A stretch of DNA of 64,000 nucleotides from Adiantum capillus-veneris. Its lineage: Eukaryota > Streptophyta > Polypodiopsida > Polypodiales > Pteridaceae. The stretch covers positions 28,731,513-28,795,512 of the forward strand of contig CM043968.1 of the NCBI GenBank assembly GCA_014529385.2, given 5' to 3'. The notes beneath the pieces were generated by a model that saw only the letters and a list, made by a program, of their open reading frames with translations, ran no database searches and was not told the origin of the DNA. Of the stretch, positions 59,824-64,000 are shown one piece after another. Both the position numbers and the translations under genes were made by a program. Each line of letters begins with the position of its first letter. Within the stretch, counting starts at the first letter, position 1.

Positions 59824-60048
59824 TCAATACAAAAGGGAGAGAGGTGATTTTTGAAGTGTTCTCAACATATGAGAGCTAGCTTGACATGAAACAAGTACGT
59901 GTTGGAAAGACTCTATTGCAGAAGAGCATCTTGGGCATGTAAAACTTTTTGTCTTTTCCCCTTGTCCAAATCCCTTGATGAAGAATGATGATTCATACAG
60001 GATACTATGCTTAATTTTTGTGGAATAGGCCCAGAGGCATTTGATCAT
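59824..60048 (-). pseudogene. C-terminal zinc-finger scrap of a LINE reverse transcriptase
   Basis: A 74-residue minus-strand ORF with FTCPRCSSAIESFQHVLVSC, the C-x2-C-H-C pattern of the zf-RVT domain found at the end of plant LINE proteins. The sequence above it (60050-60900) may be the rest of the RT in ruins, but I could not read RT motifs there. Confidence 0.5.
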
Positions 60049-60049
60049 G

Positions 60050-61755
<1,706 letters not shown>

Positions 61756-61771
61756 CCGTCTGCGCTCGAGG

Positions 61772-62107
61772 TTGGTGAGTGCAGTGACCGCGTCTGCCAG
61801 TTTACGTCGACCGCTAAGCAATCCCAACAGTGAGAGGAGAAGGCAAAACTGCATGTATTCGCGAGAACCTCAAGGAGGGGAGTGTAGACATTGCATCATA
61901 GAAGACGAGCGCAACAAGCACTCCTCCTTGAGGTTTAGCCTCGACGCGAGAAGGGATACATGCGGGGTGGGCCATGAATGCAGAGGAGGGCGACCAGGGC
62001 AACGTGAGCAGGGAGAAGGGATTGTTGCCGAGGAACGGCTATGTGGCAAGAGCAAAACTGCAAAACGATGCGTGGGAACGAAAGATGTAACTACTTTTGC
62101 TTTATGA
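61772..62107 (+). CDS. Hypothetical 111-residue ORF
   Basis: Gly/Arg/Cys-rich protein with no recognised domain. Both strands are open here, which argues for chance. Kept only because it is the longest non-repeat ORF of this stretch. Confidence 0.12.
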   Translation: MVSAVTASASLRRPLSNPNSERRRQNCMYSREPQGGECRHCIIEDERNKHSSLRFSLDARRDTCGVGHECRGGRPGQREQGEGIVAEERLCGKSKTAKRCVGTKDVTTFAL

Positions 62108-62508
62108 TGGAGATTGGATTGAGTATCTTGTGTAGATTCCATATAAACAATTGAAAGTTAGGTGAATAAGAGGAGAATAGGAGACTTAGTAACTTGCAAC
62201 CTATTTTCTTATAGGCATGCAACTTATAACTTGTACGCATGTAACCTGTAACCTGTTTTATTATTGTCTATCTTCCACAACCAGAAGACCGAAACTTGCG
62301 GAAATCCTTGTACCTTATAGTTTGTAGAAAATGACAAAATAGTCATGTGCATATCTTCTTTGGCCCTGACGAGGGTCAAAACGAAGTCCATTTGAAATTT
62401 TGAGCTCACCATGCGTTGTTTACTCGAAGTATTTGTTGACCTATTCATGCACACCGAAGCTCTCACTAACCTGAGGAGATGAACTCCACAGTTTCCAAGG
62501 TAGCCCTA

Positions 62509-62520
62509 GCTCTGATACCA
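62509..62520 (-). promoter_or_regulatory. Primer-binding site of a minus-strand LTR element
   Basis: In minus sense the sequence is TGGTATCAGAGC, the initiator-Met tRNA complement, preceded by CTCTGCGAT. An LTR should thus occupy about 62522 to 62800 or beyond, and the internal part should lie below 62508, where I found no coding remains. Confidence 0.6.
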
Positions 62521-62521
62521 A

Positions 62522-63400
62522 TCGCAGAGTGTGAGTGATGTGTGCAAATAGAGCACATAGCAAGAGCTGGGAGAAGAAGATACACACGGCACACAAAGTG
62601 GACTTCTAGTTACAATGTGTGACTAGGGCTTGAGAGTCCTTATTAGTTAGACTACAAAGAATGAATGGTGTCTGTCCGCCCGCATACCTAGGGCTAGCAT
62701 ATTGGGCTTTATCTCCCTAAGAGAGCTTGGCTTCTAGACTACCTCTACAGAATACGACGAGCAACAAATGCTTCTACCACTCTAAATGTGCTAATCTCAT
62801 AGGAGGATGTTTAATATATCCATTAACAAATTATTAATTAAGCTAATCAATGCAAAGATTAGGACACAAGGAATACCAAGAAATAATGAAAGTTGCATTC
62901 TGAGAATCAACATGAGCGTAGCATGCGACAAGAGTTTTGGTGAGCAAACGGTTTATTCACGTCACCCTCACTCAAGACCTCCATTTACAAATAAGCTTAT
63001 TTTCACTTATTAGGTCGGACTGGTCACAACCCGGGCACTACCAAGTCTCGACACTTATTCTCAAGGTGGACTATAAAAACTTGAAGCAACCTTGCCAAAA
63101 ATATGTTTTACAAGCTTGCTAGCTAGCGGGAATTAATTAATTACTCCATTCGACGCCCAGTAGCCGAACTATCAAAACAGTGTAAAAATTGCACCGGATG
63201 GGCCTATACCTATTGGAACTTCCTAAAGCTACCAAAAATTTTCTAAAGTTGTCGGAGCCCCAAACAAATGCTTGGCTTGGTAATAAGAGCCTTTAATTTA
63301 GCTTTTGACTAGCTTACATTTGGGAAATTTCACTTACCCCTGTAATGAGATATTGGCTCGGAGAACTCAATAGACCGCCAATAATGAAAGTAAAAAGAGA
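62522..63400. other. Possible LTR and noncoding sequence
   Basis: The first 250 bases or more may be an LTR of the minus-strand element whose primer site is at 62509. The rest shows no gene. Confidence 0.35.
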
Positions 63401-63429
63401 AAGAGTTCCCAAGGAAAGACAGATAAGGA

Positions 63430-64000
63430 TACACAACCTCGGCTCACTCTTCGAGAGAGGGCCAATTACATCAAAGAAGGGAAGTGTTTTGGTCGCGAGA
63501 AACATGGGCACATCTCCGCAAAGTGCCCCAAAAAGGCACATCAGAAAGACATGCCAGAGAGCTCGAGAGTAGTAGAGGAACGTGGCAGAAAAGGAAAGAT
63601 GAAAGCAGGACTTGTACCAAATTGCATGGGTACTGACCCAAGCTTGATTGATGAAAGTACAGAACTTTGCCGATCTTGGGGCAAAGTGAGAGATCAAGAA
63701 GCCCTGATTTTCTTCAATGGAGGAGCCAATGCTAGCTTCATTTCACCTGAATTGGAGATGCGGCTTGATATTACACCCGATAGGATGGGACCACCAATAG
63801 AGATAGTTCTAGCGGCACCCGGACGGGACATAGCCATTACACCTGTCATTGGCAAACTTCAGTTGCATTGTCAGGGGTATTTGGGGCACGAGGACTTTTA
63901 CATAATGCCCTTGGTGTTGAAGATGATGAAACAGGAAACAGAAGGAAAACAACAACTCAGAGTAGGAAGAAGATGGAGAAGGAGAAGACACAGAGCTTGT
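63430..64000 (+). pseudogene. Ty3-type gag end (zinc knuckle) and protease start, runs off the window
   Basis: One frame, open to the window edge. ERANYIKEGKCFGREKHGH and ISAKCPKK form a CCHC knuckle in which the second Cys is Arg. About 80 residues later FFNGGANASFISPELEMRL matches the retropepsin active site, but Asp-Ser-Gly is changed to Asn-Gly-Gly, so the protease should be dead. It is unlike the gag-protease family at 7.8-11.3 kb (different knuckle and active-site context). Confidence 0.75.

Overview
The window is nuclear DNA from a plant with a large, retrotransposon-rich genome. A homosporous fern or another seed-free vascular plant fits best. The evidence is an intronless 1112-residue PLS-type PPR gene ending in E-type motifs, plant-type copia, Ty3 and PIF/Harbinger remnants, spliced transposon genes with GT-AG introns, and many (GA)n, (CA)n and poly-C tracts. 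The lineage is inferred, not proven. Only one convincing host gene is present (PPR, 23684-27022); almost everything else is mobile DNA.

Layout. 1-13714: an LTR element without visible reverse transcriptase, arranged in tandem. The 3' half of one copy (1-2554) is joined through one LTR (2555-2909) to a second copy ending in a truncated LTR (13465-13714). The second copy has a gag-protease reading frame over 3.5 kb, broken by nonsense codons only, then a run of W-[IV]-P-K motifs. It also carries a captured DEAD-box helicase fragment and is interrupted by 3.7-7.8 kb of foreign DNA with a 637-residue minus-strand ORF. 13715-17060: minus-strand Ty3 and copia wreckage. 19500-21720: a decayed PIF/Harbinger element with Myb-like and transposase parts. 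21998-23153: two 578-bp GC-rich units holding a primer-binding site. 23684-27022: the PPR gene. 28857-50838: a copia element with both LTRs, split inside its reverse transcriptase by a 16.88-kb element with perfect 33-bp terminal inverted repeats (32480-49359), which itself holds an intact LINE (about 38.2-42.8 kb). 53.4-58.1 kb: a minus-strand relative of the first gag-protease element. 59.8 kb: a LINE scrap. 62.5 kb: a primer-binding site. 63.4-64.0 kb: the start of another Ty3-type gag-protease region.

The main discovery candidate is the 16.88-kb inverted-repeat element. It carries four spliced genes in two convergent pairs: a putative transposase (+), an unknown acidic/Cys protein (-), a very unusual fusion gene (+), and another unknown gene (-). 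The fusion gene reads, through four introns, as a CENH3-like histone fold, then a Ulp1/C48 SUMO-protease-like domain, then an acidic repeat linker, then an FCP1/NIF-type HAD phosphatase domain. The junctions keep phase and two single-base frameshifts are present. I know of no described protein or transposon with this order. The insertion splits the copia reading frame exactly, with no target-site duplication. Five 61-63 bp GC-rich hairpins with shared ends lie in microsatellites inside the element.

Coordinates of splice sites, domain calls and element borders were read by eye. No searches were run.
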